A stretch of 12,442 nucleotides of DNA from JBILCM01 sp044353165 (lineage in GTDB: Bacteria > Bacillota > Bacilli > Paenibacillales > YIM-B00363). A model generated the notes under the pieces. It did no database searches. It saw nothing but the letters and a program-made list of their open reading frames with translations, and was not told the DNA's origin. The position numbers were made by a program, and so were the translations under genes. Where the stretch lies: positions 1 through 12,442 of the forward strand of contig JBILCM010000063.1 in assembly GCA_044353165.1 (NCBI GenBank), read 5' to 3'. Positions 6,916-12,442 of this stretch are shown here, one piece after another (positions within the stretch are counted from its first letter, which is position 1; the number at the start of each line of letters is the position of its first letter).

Positions 6916-7608
6916 TTATGCCCCTACCATCTTTTGCAGCGTCTGAATCACAGCTTGCGCATGGGATACACTGCCAAAAACCCCGCCTTGCATCGTTACC
7001 ATCTTGATAGCGGCATGGTGGTTTCCTAAATCCGTAGCGCCCGTGCAATCTTCTAGAATCAAGCACTCGTAACCCCGGTCATTCGCCTCCCGCATCGTTG
7101 TGTGCACACAAACATCGGTCGTGATGCCCGTTAAAATTAAATTTCGAATACCCTTGGTGCGCAGTAACAAATCCAAATCGGTCGCATAGAAACTCCCTTT
7201 GCCCGGCTTATCAATGATGATCTCCCCCGGGAGCGGCTTTAGCTCATCGATGATGTCCCAACCCCTCTGTCCCCGTACAAGGATTTTCCCAGCGGGTCCG
7301 GCCGAACCGATCTCCGCACCGATCTGTTTGCTTCGCCAGCGTTTGTTCTCAGGCAAGTCAGACAAGTCTTCTCGGTGTCCTTCGCGGGTGTGAATGACCG
7401 TAAACCCTTCAATCTTCCGCGCGACAGCAAGCAAATTTTGAATCGGTTCAATCGCTCTCCTCGTGAGTGAGATATCGTATCCCATGCGATCGACATAACC
7501 GCCAACGCCACAAAAATCGGTCTGCATGTCGATCACGATCAGCGCTGTATTCATCGCCGTCAAGTTCCCATCAAAGGGATAGAGGTAGGGGCGTGCTTCG
7601 ATATACAT
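6916..7608 (-). CDS. biuH: Biuret hydrolase (biuret amidohydrolase, isochorismatase-like cysteine hydrolase)
   Basis: A 230-residue cytoplasmic enzyme expected to convert biuret and water to allophanate and ammonia. It has the Asp-Lys-Cys triad of isochorismatase-like hydrolases: D27 in VIDMQTDF, K134 in IIDKPGKGSF, and C167 in GITTDVCVHTTMREANDRGY. The strings DFCGxGGYVDxMGYD, HTREGHRxDLxDLPxNKRWR and KMVTMQGGVFGSVS agree closely with the Rhizobium biuret hydrolase sequence as I remember it, much more than with nicotinamidases or RutB. The neighbouring allophanate hydrolase supplies the next step, which supports biuret rather than ureidoacrylate as substrate. The ATG at 7608 has AGAGGAG about 8 nt upstream; the start MYIEARPYLYPFDGNL also aligns with the family N-terminus. 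It is the first gene of its operon. Confidence 0.93.
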   Translation of the reverse strand: MYIEARPYLYPFDGNLTAMNTALIVIDMQTDFCGVGGYVDRMGYDISLTRRAIEPIQNLLAVARKIEGFTVIHTREGHREDLSDLPENKRWRSKQIGAEIGSAGPAGKILVRGQRGWDIIDELKPLPGEIIIDKPGKGSFYATDLDLLLRTKGIRNLILTGITTDVCVHTTMREANDRGYECLILEDCTGATDLGNHHAAIKMVTMQGGVFGSVSHAQAVIQTLQKMVGA

Positions 7609-7624
7609 ATATTCATCTCCTCTT

Positions 7625-7640
7625 TGTTATATATATGTTA
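7625..7640. promoter_or_regulatory. Operator-like site 1 downstream of the biuH -10
   Basis: TGTTATATATATGTTA is a direct repeat of TGTTA with 11-bp periodicity. It is the exact reverse complement of the site at 7753-7768. Each TGTTA plus flank fits the left half of the GlnR/TnrA consensus (TGTNANAWWW). It lies between the predicted transcription start (about 7653) and the biuH ribosome binding site, so bound protein would block early elongation. Confidence 0.5.
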
Positions 7641-7659
7641 TATTTTCTTCCTCATTTTT

Positions 7660-7688
7660 ATTATAGATGAGATCATTCATGATGTCTT
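7660..7688 (-). promoter_or_regulatory. biuH-atzF promoter (AAGACA-N17-TATAAT)
   Basis: On the minus strand a perfect TATAAT (7665-7660) is preceded, at the ideal 17-bp spacing, by AAGACA (7688-7683), which matches TTGACA at four of six positions. The start point would be near 7653, giving a leader of about 45 nt to the biuH ATG. Confidence 0.6.
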
Positions 7689-7752
7689 TATAAACAATTT
7701 ATAAAATTATGAAGGTAATTTTTATGTTATTTACACTATTTCAGCAATTACC

Positions 7753-7768
7753 TAACATATATATAACA
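7753..7768. promoter_or_regulatory. Operator-like site 2 upstream of the biuH promoter
   Basis: TAACATATATATAACA is the exact 16-bp reverse complement of the site at 7625-7640, 128 bp away centre to centre. It contains two TAACA boxes 11 bp apart; a further TTACAC at 7731-7736 is in phase at 22 bp. The right end fits the GlnR/TnrA right half (WWWTMTNACA). It adjoins the 3' end of the regulator-gene terminator. Confidence 0.5.
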
Positions 7769-7769
7769 C

Positions 7770-7810
7770 AAAAAACCGCCTGATTCGCTGTGTGAGCGCC
7801 TCTAGGCGGT
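7770..7810 (-). terminator. Rho-independent terminator of the kinase-regulator operon
   Basis: On the minus strand ACCGCCT (7810-7804) pairs with AGGCGGT (7781-7775), with an inner CGCT/AGCG stem (7786-7789 with 7795-7798), and is followed by a run of six T (7775-7770). It lies 22 nt after the response-regulator stop and separates that operon from the biuH promoter. Confidence 0.85.
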
Positions 7811-7832
7811 ACTTATATCGCTTCAATCTCTC

Positions 7833-8489
7833 TTATACACAATGTTTTAAATAAAAAATTGCCAACTGCGTGCGGTCGCGCAGCTCCAACTTGGACAAAA
7901 TTTCCGTTACTTGATTGCGAACCGTACCTTCACTCCAGAAGTAGCGTTGGGCGATTTCTTTGTTCGATAACCCTTCGGCTATGGCTTCTGTAATATCGCA
8001 TTGGGTCTGAGTCAGTCCCAACGTTTGCAACGTATCACGCGGATTGCGTCCTGCCGAACCCTTGCTGCTCGGTTCGAGATGACGCGTTAACTTACGAGCG
8101 ACATCGGCCTGCAAGAGCAAGTGACCGCTCGCTACCGTTCTTATCGCTTCCATGATCGTTGCGGGCGCATTGTTCTTGAGCAGGAAGCCCTCCGCTCCGC
8201 AGCGAATCGCTTGAACGACATAATCATCATCGTCGAACGTCGTCAGCATAATGACACGCACTTCGGGGGCTGCGGCTTTGATGCGCCGCGTCCCTTCCAC
8301 GCCGTCACACGTCGGCATGCGAATGTCCATCAGTACGACAGTGACATTCGCATTTCTCTCGATGAAGTCAGCCGCTTCCGCCCCATTATGGCACGTGCCC
8401 ACCACTTCAAAATCCGGCTGCAGCCCCAGAATCATCATGAGGCTTTCCCGAATGTAAGGATCATCATCTACAAGTAAGATACGAATCAA
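7833..8489 (-). CDS. NarL/FixJ-family response regulator (LnrK/YfiK-like)
   Basis: A 218-residue two-component regulator. The N-terminal receiver domain (1-about 120) has the acidic cluster DDD (8-10), phospho-acceptor D55 in VLMDIRMP, T83/T84 in MLTTF and K105 in FLLKN. The C-terminal LuxR-type helix-turn-helix includes LTQTQCDITEAIAEGLSNKE and SEGTVRNQVTEILSKL. It should bind DNA as a phosphorylated dimer, and the palindrome at 9706-9719 is the obvious candidate site. An ATG at 8510 is in frame, but I prefer the TTG at 8489. That gives the family-typical start IRILLVDDD, has GGGAGGG 6-7 nt before it, and overlaps the kinase stop by 4 bp (TTGA), which implies translational coupling. The long start would add MGAGGNP, which is just the translated ribosome binding site. 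Confidence 0.9.
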   Translation of the reverse strand: MIRILLVDDDPYIRESLMMILGLQPDFEVVGTCHNGAEAADFIERNANVTVVLMDIRMPTCDGVEGTRRIKAAAPEVRVIMLTTFDDDDYVVQAIRCGAEGFLLKNNAPATIMEAIRTVASGHLLLQADVARKLTRHLEPSSKGSAGRNPRDTLQTLGLTQTQCDITEAIAEGLSNKEIAQRYFWSEGTVRNQVTEILSKLELRDRTQLAIFYLKHCV

Positions 8490-9655
8490 CGGATTCCCTC
8501 CCGCTCCCATACATCGCGTTGACCTTCCAAGAGAGGCAGCCGGGTCACAACCGTAACCATTGGCTCCAACCTTACCTCTAATCGACCACCCAGAAGACGA
8601 ACGCGTTCCTCCATGCCCTTGAGTCCCATGCCAAACCGCGGGAGAGTTCGCGGTACTTCTCCGTTATTGGATACGGTTAGCACAATCTCATTGTTCTTAC
8701 ACTCTAACCATAGCTCAATCTCAGTGGCTCCGCCATGCCGCACCGCATTGGAAACCGCTTCTCTTGCGTTGCGATAGAGCGCCACTTCTTGGCTGGGATA
8801 CATATCCACAGGCGGTCCCTTCACGAATACGCGAATCAACTGCTCATTCGTGCGCATCCACTCCTGTGCCAACGTCTCCAGCGCATATTGCTTCGCGACG
8901 GCTTGTGTCGGACGCATGCGCCTAAGCGTCAAACGCATCGCCTCCATACTTTCATTCAACTGATCTCGCACTTGAGAAATAAGCTTTACCGCCTGTTCGG
9001 GTGAGGTGCTCATGGACTCAAGCGCGGCATCGAGCATCCATTTCAGTCGAACCAACTTGTGGCCAAGATCGTCGTGAAGGTCTTGCGCGATGCGATTGCG
9101 TTCATTGGCCTGGGTGAGGGATTCGACTGTGACCGCGTATTCGAGCCACTGTTGTCGTGCTGTCTCCAGATCATACCGCTCTTTGCGCTGCACATCCCCG
9201 GCTTCTTGCAACGCTACATTTTTCCGCTCCATATTTGTAGACATCTGCACAAACCCTGCCAACATAAACAAGATCAAGACGCCCATCCATTGCACGATCT
9301 GCGGCTGTATCACCAGTAATGTCCATTGCGCAAGAAGTAGCAACACAAAAAGCACAGCTTGCTGTACACGCTCCCAGACCGTGCGAACGATAGGGATCAA
9401 TGTGCTATAAGTCATTATAAATAATATCCCCGGCTCCGTCCCGAGCCGCCCGATCGCGACGATCAGCCCGAGTTCCAACAACAACCATAAGGCTTGGTAA
9501 CGGCTAGCGATCCAGCGTTCACCGATTTGAATGATCAGCATCCATAACAAAGCGCAGATCAACAACCCACCCAGCTGCCCATCGGGAAACAAGCCCGCTT
9601 GCGCGACGACCGGCACAATGATCAGCCCATAACGATACAACGCGAATGACTGCAC
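8486..9655 (-). CDS. DesK/LnrJ-like membrane sensor histidine kinase
   Basis: A 389-residue sensor kinase. The first ~140 residues are almost wholly hydrophobic and form about five or six membrane helices with very short loops, so the stimulus is probably sensed in the membrane. A short coiled-coil-like linker (about 141-185) follows. The HisKA_3 dimerisation domain has NRIAQDLHDDLGHKL with phospho-acceptor H194. The ATPase domain has N-box REAVSNAVRHGGA (N303) and a G2 box FGMGLKGMEER (341-351). The G1 box reads VSNNGE (329-333), with Asn where Asp is usual. The start is GTG at 9655 with AAGGAG 7 nt upstream. It overlaps the regulator gene by 4 bp. The divergent ABC exporter and the order kinase-regulator fit the LnrJK/YfiJK type. 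Confidence 0.9.
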   Translation of the reverse strand: MQSFALYRYGLIIVPVVAQAGLFPDGQLGGLLICALLWMLIIQIGERWIASRYQALWLLLELGLIVAIGRLGTEPGILFIMTYSTLIPIVRTVWERVQQAVLFVLLLLAQWTLLVIQPQIVQWMGVLILFMLAGFVQMSTNMERKNVALQEAGDVQRKERYDLETARQQWLEYAVTVESLTQANERNRIAQDLHDDLGHKLVRLKWMLDAALESMSTSPEQAVKLISQVRDQLNESMEAMRLTLRRMRPTQAVAKQYALETLAQEWMRTNEQLIRVFVKGPPVDMYPSQEVALYRNAREAVSNAVRHGGATEIELWLECKNNEIVLTVSNNGEVPRTLPRFGMGLKGMEERVRLLGGRLEVRLEPMVTVVTRLPLLEGQRDVWEREGIR

Positions 9656-9697
9656 ACAAGTTCTCCTTCAAGCGCATGCTCGTAATTATCTGATGTG

Positions 9698-9706
9698 ATT
9701 ATACCA
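9698..9706 (-). promoter_or_regulatory. Extended -10 promoter of the kinase-regulator operon
   Basis: On the minus strand the sequence reads TGGTATAAT: a perfect TATAAT (9703-9698) with the TGn extension. The -35 position (CCTCCG) does not fit, so the extended -10 may suffice. The adjoining palindrome (9706-9719) overlaps its spacer, so a bound regulator could repress this promoter. Confidence 0.6.
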
Positions 9707-9719
9707 TGACATTTGTCAT
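9706..9719. promoter_or_regulatory. Palindromic operator candidate ATGACA-TT-TGTCAT for the response regulator
   Basis: A perfect 6-2-6 inverted repeat sits between the divergent kinase and exporter operons. NarL/LuxR-type regulators bind short dyads of this kind. Its centre is about 66 bp upstream of the predicted exporter transcription start, an activator position, and inside the -10/-35 spacer of the kinase promoter. Confidence 0.55.
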
Positions 9720-9742
9720 TCGGAGGATGTGACTTTATGCAC

Positions 9743-9771
9743 CTTACAAGCCTTTTTCTTTCCGATATGAT
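9743..9771 (+). promoter_or_regulatory. Exporter operon promoter (CTTACA-N17-TATGAT)
   Basis: CTTACA (9743-9748) matches TTGACA at four of six positions, and TATGAT (9766-9771) matches TATAAT at five of six, with a 17-bp spacer. The transcript would start near 9778, about 44 nt before the ATPase gene. A weak -35 downstream of a dyad suits an activator-dependent promoter. Confidence 0.5.
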
Positions 9772-9821
9772 AAAGACATTCAAGTTGTTCAGAAGCGCAA
9801 GAGCTCAGGGAGGATCCGATA

Positions 9822-10760
9822 ATGAAAGAGTACGTGGTTATGCAAGATGTGTTGAAACGCTATGGTTCATTCATTTCCGTCGATCATGTGAATATCGCCA
9901 TTCGCCAGGGGGAAATCTTCGGGCTGCTCGGCCCCAATGGTGCTGGGAAAAGTACGTTGATCAAGATGCTTTGCGGCCTCTTGCGAATAGATCGCGGTTC
10001 GATTACAGTGGGCGATCTGGATGTGGTAAAGCACACTTTTGAAGTAAAGAAATCGATCGGCCTTGTGCCGCAAGATCTAGCGATTTATGAAAAATTGACA
10101 GCTGAAGAGAACGTGACTTACTTCGCGCGATTGTATGGATTACGCGGTCATGCGCTGAAGGAGAGCGTGAAGCAATCATTGGACTTCGTGGGATTGTACG
10201 AACGCCGTAACCAACGGCCTGTGGAATTTTCTGGGGGGATGAAGCGACGATTGAACATCGCTTGTGCAATTACGCACCGACCGAAGTTGGTGATCATGGA
10301 TGAACCGACTGTGGGCATCGATCCGCAGTCGCGCAACCACATCCTCGAATCGGTGCGCACGTTACATCGAGAAGGCGCGACCATCATCTATACGAGTCAT
10401 TATATGGAGGAAGTGGAGGCCATTAGCCACCGTGTGGGCATTCTCGACCATGGCCGCTTCATCGCATGCGGCACGCTCGAAGAGTTGCGCAAAGAAGCGG
10501 GCGAGCAAGAAAAGTTGACCCTGACGGTCAATCACGTTCCCTCCACTGTTGTAGACGCGCTTCGCCAACATCCGCAAATCATGCGTGTGGATCACGAAGA
10601 CCAACAGATCGAGTTGGTACTGACTTCATCGCAGGCATTCCTACAAGACATTCTGTTCATTCTCTCCGAACATGGCGTGCATCTGCAATCGTTAAAAAGA
10701 GAGGAACCACACCTAGAAATGCTGTTCCTAAAACTGACCGGCCGCTCGCTGCGTGATTAA
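9822..10760 (+). CDS. ABC exporter ATPase (LnrL/YfiL-like drug-export type)
   Basis: A 312-residue single-domain ATPase that should energise export by the two permeases that follow. Motifs: Walker A GPNGAGKST (37-45), Q-loop Q84 in LVPQDLAIY, signature FSGGM (136-140), Walker B LVIMDE (156-161) with D-loop GIDP, and H193 in YTSHYMEEVE. About 80 residues beyond the core domain form a C-terminal accessory region, as in drug-export ATPases of the DrrA/CcmA type. The ATG at 9822 has AGGGAGG (9807-9813) 8 nt upstream; an in-frame ATG at 9840 lacks a comparable site. The arrangement (ATPase, two ABC-2 permeases, DesK-type kinase, NarL-type regulator) matches B. subtilis LnrJKLMN, which confers linearmycin resistance. 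The actual substrate here is unknown. Confidence 0.9.
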   Translation: MKEYVVMQDVLKRYGSFISVDHVNIAIRQGEIFGLLGPNGAGKSTLIKMLCGLLRIDRGSITVGDLDVVKHTFEVKKSIGLVPQDLAIYEKLTAEENVTYFARLYGLRGHALKESVKQSLDFVGLYERRNQRPVEFSGGMKRRLNIACAITHRPKLVIMDEPTVGIDPQSRNHILESVRTLHREGATIIYTSHYMEEVEAISHRVGILDHGRFIACGTLEELRKEAGEQEKLTLTVNHVPSTVVDALRQHPQIMRVDHEDQQIELVLTSSQAFLQDILFILSEHGVHLQSLKREEPHLEMLFLKLTGRSLRD

Positions 10761-10773
10761 GGAGGATACCGAT

Positions 10774-11928
10774 GTGTTTTGGGTGATTTTGAATGAAATC
10801 CGCGTTTACATGCGTCTGCGCACAGGCTTGATTCTGTTGTTCGCACAGCCGCTGTTGCTTATCTTTATTCTCGGTTCGGCGTTGTCCCAAGTGTTTCAAC
10901 CCGATGATGTGGAACTTCAACCTGTTCGTGTGGTGATTTGGACGGAGGATACGAGCAGCTTGTCTTCACAAACAGAACAATTCTTCTCTACGATGGTAGA
11001 GGATGATATTCTTCGTACGAATAGCGTGAACGACCGATCCACCTTGTTAACACAGTTGCGTAATGATGATGCTGATTTTGGTGTTATAATCCCAGCAAAC
11101 TTCAGCAGTCAAGTGGCGGCCGGGGAAGAAGCCACATGGGAATTGGTGCTCGGCCGTGATCAGATGGCCAACCAGATTGGCACGATCGTGATGAACCGCT
11201 ACTTGGCGCAGGTGAATGCCCTGCAGGCCACCGTGCTCACTAGTGGGCAACCGTCAACACCAGTCACGCTGACTGAGAAACCCGCAAGTCCCGATTATGT
11301 TCAGATCGGTTCGTTAGGCGAATCCGGCACCAAGATGAGTGCGATGCAATATTACGCGGCGATGATGCTGGTGATGTTCCTGTTGTACAGCGGCATGGCT
11401 GCTGGGATCAGCATTGCCAATGAGAAGCAATCCGGGACGCTGGAACGATTGCTTGCCATGCCAATTCGACCGTTCACTTGGCTCGCTGGCAAGTTAATCG
11501 GGAATACCTTGCTCGCCATTGCTCAGATCTTCGTCGTCATTGGATTTACGGCCATCGTGTATGGAGTCGAATGGGGCAACGTGTGGGGAGCCGTTGCGAT
11601 ATGCATTCTCGTTGTTTGGATTTCGATGTTGCTTGCGGTGATCATCACGCGTTTTGCCGGGAATGAACGATCCGTTACGGCCATATTCAATGTTGTGATC
11701 GTAGCGATGACATTCGTCAGCGGTGGCTTCACACCGCAGGTCGTCGGTTTGATGGGCGGGGTCGAGACATTCACCATTAATTACTGGGCAACAGACGGTT
11801 TAATGAACATCATGTATGACGGAACATGGGCTGTCGCAAGCGAACAATTCACCATACTTGCCATCATCGGTCTAGGCTTAACTGGCATTGCGATTTTGGT
11901 TTTGCGGAGGGGGAAGTTGTATGCATAG
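10774..11928 (+). CDS. ABC-2 type exporter permease (LnrM/YfiM-like)
   Basis: A 384-residue membrane subunit of the ABC2_membrane_3 type. One N-terminal helix (about 17-37, LILLFAQPLLLIFILGSALS) is followed by an extracytoplasmic domain of about 170 residues. About five helices then run from MQYYAAMMLVMFLLYSGMAA to the end (RRGKLYA). The cytoplasmic loop NEKQSGTLERLLAMPIRPFT is the conserved ABC-2 segment thought to contact the ATPase. The frame is open from a GTG at 10753, inside the ATPase gene, but the ribosome binding site AAGGAGG (10759-10765) points to the GTG at 10774, 8 nt after it. An ATG at 10772 is out of frame. It starts 13 nt after the ATPase stop and overlaps the next gene by 8 bp. 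Confidence 0.9.
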   Translation: MFWVILNEIRVYMRLRTGLILLFAQPLLLIFILGSALSQVFQPDDVELQPVRVVIWTEDTSSLSSQTEQFFSTMVEDDILRTNSVNDRSTLLTQLRNDDADFGVIIPANFSSQVAAGEEATWELVLGRDQMANQIGTIVMNRYLAQVNALQATVLTSGQPSTPVTLTEKPASPDYVQIGSLGESGTKMSAMQYYAAMMLVMFLLYSGMAAGISIANEKQSGTLERLLAMPIRPFTWLAGKLIGNTLLAIAQIFVVIGFTAIVYGVEWGNVWGAVAICILVVWISMLLAVIITRFAGNERSVTAIFNVVIVAMTFVSGGFTPQVVGLMGGVETFTINYWATDGLMNIMYDGTWAVASEQFTILAIIGLGLTGIAILVLRRGKLYA

Positions 11929-12442
11929 CTTTACGATCGCATGGCATGTTGTTAGACGTCTTCTAGGCGATAAGAAGAGTGTTCTGTTCTTTCTGGTTAC
12001 ACCGATTGTACTTCTTACGCTTATCATCGGTTTAATGGGGGATGCTCAACCCGAGCGTCCGAAGGCCATTTTCGTTAATGATGATGAAGGAGCCATGGGA
12101 GCGCACCTCATCTCATTAATAAAACAAGAGGATGCTTTCGACTGGACCGAGATGACATCCTCCGAAGAGATGCGCTCAGCAATTCGTGAGAAGGAAGCCC
12201 CTCGCGGCATCTGGGTTCCTGCTTCATTCACGGCAACCGTCACGGCTGCGAGCGGCGGCGCCACACCTGAAATAACCGTGTTTGAGAACCGTTATAATGA
12301 AGAATCATTCATGTTGCGCACGATGCTCCAGTCGAACATAGATGTGCTGGTGAGTCAATATGCGAATACAACAACCTCATTCGAGCGCATGTTGGAGCAA
12401 CTCCAACAAAATCAAGTGCGCGCCAAAATTACCGATCCCAAG
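11921..12442 (+). CDS. ABC-2 type exporter permease (LnrN/YfiN-like), N-terminal part cut by window edge
   Basis: The frame stays open for 174 codons to the window end with no stop. The start is MHSFTIAWHVVRRLLGDKKS, then one membrane helix (about 21-39, VLFFLVTPIVLLTLIIGLM). An extracytoplasmic region follows with the alternating Val/Ala-rich and polar pattern of the partner permease (GIWVPASFTATVTAASGG). This is the N-terminal layout of a second ABC2_membrane_3 permease; the remaining helices would lie beyond the window. The ATG at 11921 overlaps the previous gene by 8 bp and is preceded by GGAGGGGG, about 8 nt away. It is probably the second half of a heterodimeric exporter channel. Confidence 0.85.
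   Translation, partial: MHSFTIAWHVVRRLLGDKKSVLFFLVTPIVLLTLIIGLMGDAQPERPKAIFVNDDEGAMGAHLISLIKQEDAFDWTEMTSSEEMRSAIREKEAPRGIWVPASFTATVTAASGGATPEITVFENRYNEESFMLRTMLQSNIDVLVSQYANTTTSFERMLEQLQQNQVRAKITDPK

Noticed and set aside
6459..7007. 182-codon open frame on the plus strand across the atzF/biuH junction
   Set aside because: It is antisense to two well-supported genes and shows no domain or good start context.
6916..7608. Nicotinamidase or ureidoacrylate hydrolase (RutB) as identity of the cysteine hydrolase
   Set aside because: The motifs around the triad agree with biuret hydrolase, and the adjacent allophanate hydrolase provides the next step; no other rut genes are present.
7609..7832. 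Riboswitch or small RNA before biuH
   Set aside because: Apart from the terminator hairpin the sequence is AT-rich with no conserved riboswitch core; promoter and operator-like repeats account for it.
9656..9821. Small plus-strand start at 9713 reading into the ATPase gene
   Set aside because: It is out of frame with the ATPase and lacks a ribosome binding site; the region is better explained as a divergent promoter.

Overview
The window looks like chromosomal DNA of a moderate-GC member of the Bacillales (Paenibacillus, Brevibacillus or Tumebacillus-like; the genus cannot be fixed from this sequence). The reasons are strong AGGAGG-type ribosome binding sites, frequent GTG/TTG starts, a Gram-positive lipoprotein signal with a VAGC lipobox, very AT-rich intergenic regions between roughly half-GC genes, and a perfect match to the Bacillus GlnR/TnrA operator. 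There are ten protein genes, two of them cut by the window ends. I see no rRNA, tRNA, CRISPR, insertion sequence or prophage.

Region A (1-7768, all on the minus strand) is a nitrogen-scavenging locus for biuret and related amides. In transcription order it holds a biuret hydrolase (biuH, 6916-7608) and allophanate hydrolase (atzF, 5109-6884). After an AT-rich 234-bp regulatory gap come a complete BMP-type ABC importer (ATPase 3324-4874, permeases 2263-3324 and 1355-2266, lipoprotein receptor 138-1304) and the first 34 codons of a formamidase-like nitrilase-superfamily enzyme (1-104). The likely flow is import of a small N-rich compound, then biuret to allophanate plus ammonia, then allophanate to ammonia and CO2, with the formamidase removing a formamide or formyl-amide unit. 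The two promoter regions carry related AT-rich sites: a full GlnR/TnrA-type dyad before the importer, and 11-bp-phased TGTWA/TWACA half-sites before both transcription units. No local regulator gene is visible, so control by a global nitrogen regulator is the simplest reading.

Region B (7770-12442) is a two-component system and an ABC exporter of the kind represented by B. subtilis LnrJK/LnrLMN (YfiJKLMN, linearmycin resistance). The DesK-type kinase (8486-9655) and NarL-type regulator (7833-8489) lie on the minus strand and end at an intrinsic terminator (7770-7810). The ATPase (9822-10760) and two ABC-2 permeases (10774-11928 and 11921 to the window end) run divergently on the plus strand. 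The shared 166-bp intergenic region contains a perfect ATGACA-TT-TGTCAT palindrome, the best candidate for the response-regulator operator. The module probably senses and exports a membrane-active or antibiotic compound.

The two regions converge on nothing in common: the terminator separates the regulator gene from the biuH promoter, and they are probably independent neighbours.
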